NCBI GenBank assembly: GCA_913031335.1 | Contig: CAJWGI010000105.1 | Span: 1 to 5,743 of the forward strand | From: an uncultured Anaerolineales bacterium | GTDB lineage: Bacteria; Chloroflexota; Anaerolineae; Anaerolineales; UBA11657 | Direction of reading: 5' to 3' | Length of the DNA: 5,743 bases | In this document: piece by piece, positions 5,343-5,743 of the stretch | Numbering within the stretch: the stretch's first letter is position 1 | Layout: every line of letters starts with the position of its first letter | Notes under the pieces: model-generated | What the model was told of the DNA's origin: nothing | The model's database searches: none | The model's input: the letters and a program-made list of their open reading frames with translations, nothing else | Position numbers and translations under genes: made by a program

Positions 5343-5743
5343 ATGGAATCGGATAAATTGCTGAGTGTTTCGGAAGCCCGGGAGCGTTTACTCTCTGGCG
5401 TCGAGGTTTTGGAATCTGAGACCGTAAACTCGGAAAGTGCTCTTGGGCGAGTGCTGGCGGAGGACATCCTCGCTCCCCATGATATCCCACCGTTTGCCAG
5501 TTCGAGCATGGATGGATACGCACTACAGGCGGCTGATATAGCAGCAGCTAGTGCGTTATCTGGTGTGGTGCTACCGGTGACGGCGGATATTCCGGCCGGA
5601 CCGGGTATTCCACAGGCACTGCCCAAAGGAGCGGCCGCACGCATTATGACCGGAGCGCCGCTGCCCGCCGGGGCCGACACGGTGGTTCCGATTGAGATGA
5701 CGGATGACTCCGCCCGGCGCGGGGACATTCAGGCCCCGCAAAA
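5343..5743 (+). CDS. moeA: MoeA, molybdopterin molybdenumtransferase (5' part, cut by window end)
   Basis: MoeA inserts molybdate into adenylylated molybdopterin to form the molybdenum cofactor in the cytoplasm. The first 133 residues of about 400 are present. The early helical region begins LLSVSEARERLLSG (6-19). The signature IPPFASSSMDGYAL (48-61) matches the family PxFDNSAMDGYA and keeps the aspartate of MDGYA (Asp57), which I take as the conserved functional acidic residue. GAAARIMTGAPLPAGADTVVPIE (97-119) matches the second family signature. The ATG at 5343 lies 21 bases after the stop of the previous gene, in the same frame; its Shine-Dalgarno site is weak (AAGG at 5325-5328, further upstream than ideal). 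Its place at the end of a cluster with fdhD and a TorD-like chaperone supports dedicated Mo-cofactor supply, although W-specific MoeA paralogues also exist in anaerobes and cannot be told apart here. Confidence 0.95.
   Translation, partial: MESDKLLSVSEARERLLSGVEVLESETVNSESALGRVLAEDILAPHDIPPFASSSMDGYALQAADIAAASALSGVVLPVTADIPAGPGIPQALPKGAAARIMTGAPLPAGADTVVPIEMTDDSARRGDIQAPQ

Overview
The window reads as one continuous plus-strand gene cluster for making and wiring up a molybdenum (or tungsten) bis-pterin oxidoreductase. The catalytic subunit itself is not visible. It most likely lies just upstream, because the window opens with what could be the last codons of another gene, or it is encoded elsewhere. 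Base composition is moderately GC-rich by eye. Shine-Dalgarno sites, GTG starts and tight gene spacing point to a bacterium. The abundance of iron-sulfur proteins suggests an anaerobic or facultative lifestyle. I cannot place the lineage from this sequence; an anaerobic Chloroflexota- or Desulfobacterota-like organism is only a guess.

Layout, left to right: a possible C-terminal tail of an upstream gene (1-30); a small unrecognised 79-residue protein with an ACT/ferredoxin-like pattern of strands and helices (42-281); a 109-base gap with short repeats; a TorD-family chaperone with a long N-terminal extension (391-1293); a ferredoxin-like subunit with cysteines for four [4Fe-4S] clusters (1329-1871); FdhD, the sulfurtransferase for formate-dehydrogenase-type enzymes (1873-2643); a two-dinucleotide-domain FAD/NAD(P)H oxidoreductase (2694-3995); a GlpC/HdrD-like protein with two [4Fe-4S] motifs and two CCG domains (4062-5321); and the start of moeA, molybdenum insertion into molybdopterin (5343 to the window end). 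No gap exceeds 110 bases, and I see no convincing terminator, RNA gene, mobile element or CRISPR array.

The genes fall into two teams. TorD-like, FdhD and MoeA mature a bis-molybdopterin guanine dinucleotide enzyme: MoeA inserts the metal, FdhD sulfurates the cofactor, and TorD holds the apo-enzyme. The 16-cysteine ferredoxin, the flavoprotein and the GlpC/HdrD-like protein can move electrons between that enzyme, NAD(P)H and a further partner such as a quinone, a disulfide or a second flavoprotein. None of the complete proteins shows a signal peptide or membrane helix, so the inferred complex is cytoplasmic. FdhD favours a formate dehydrogenase-like catalytic subunit, but the sequence does not prove the substrate.
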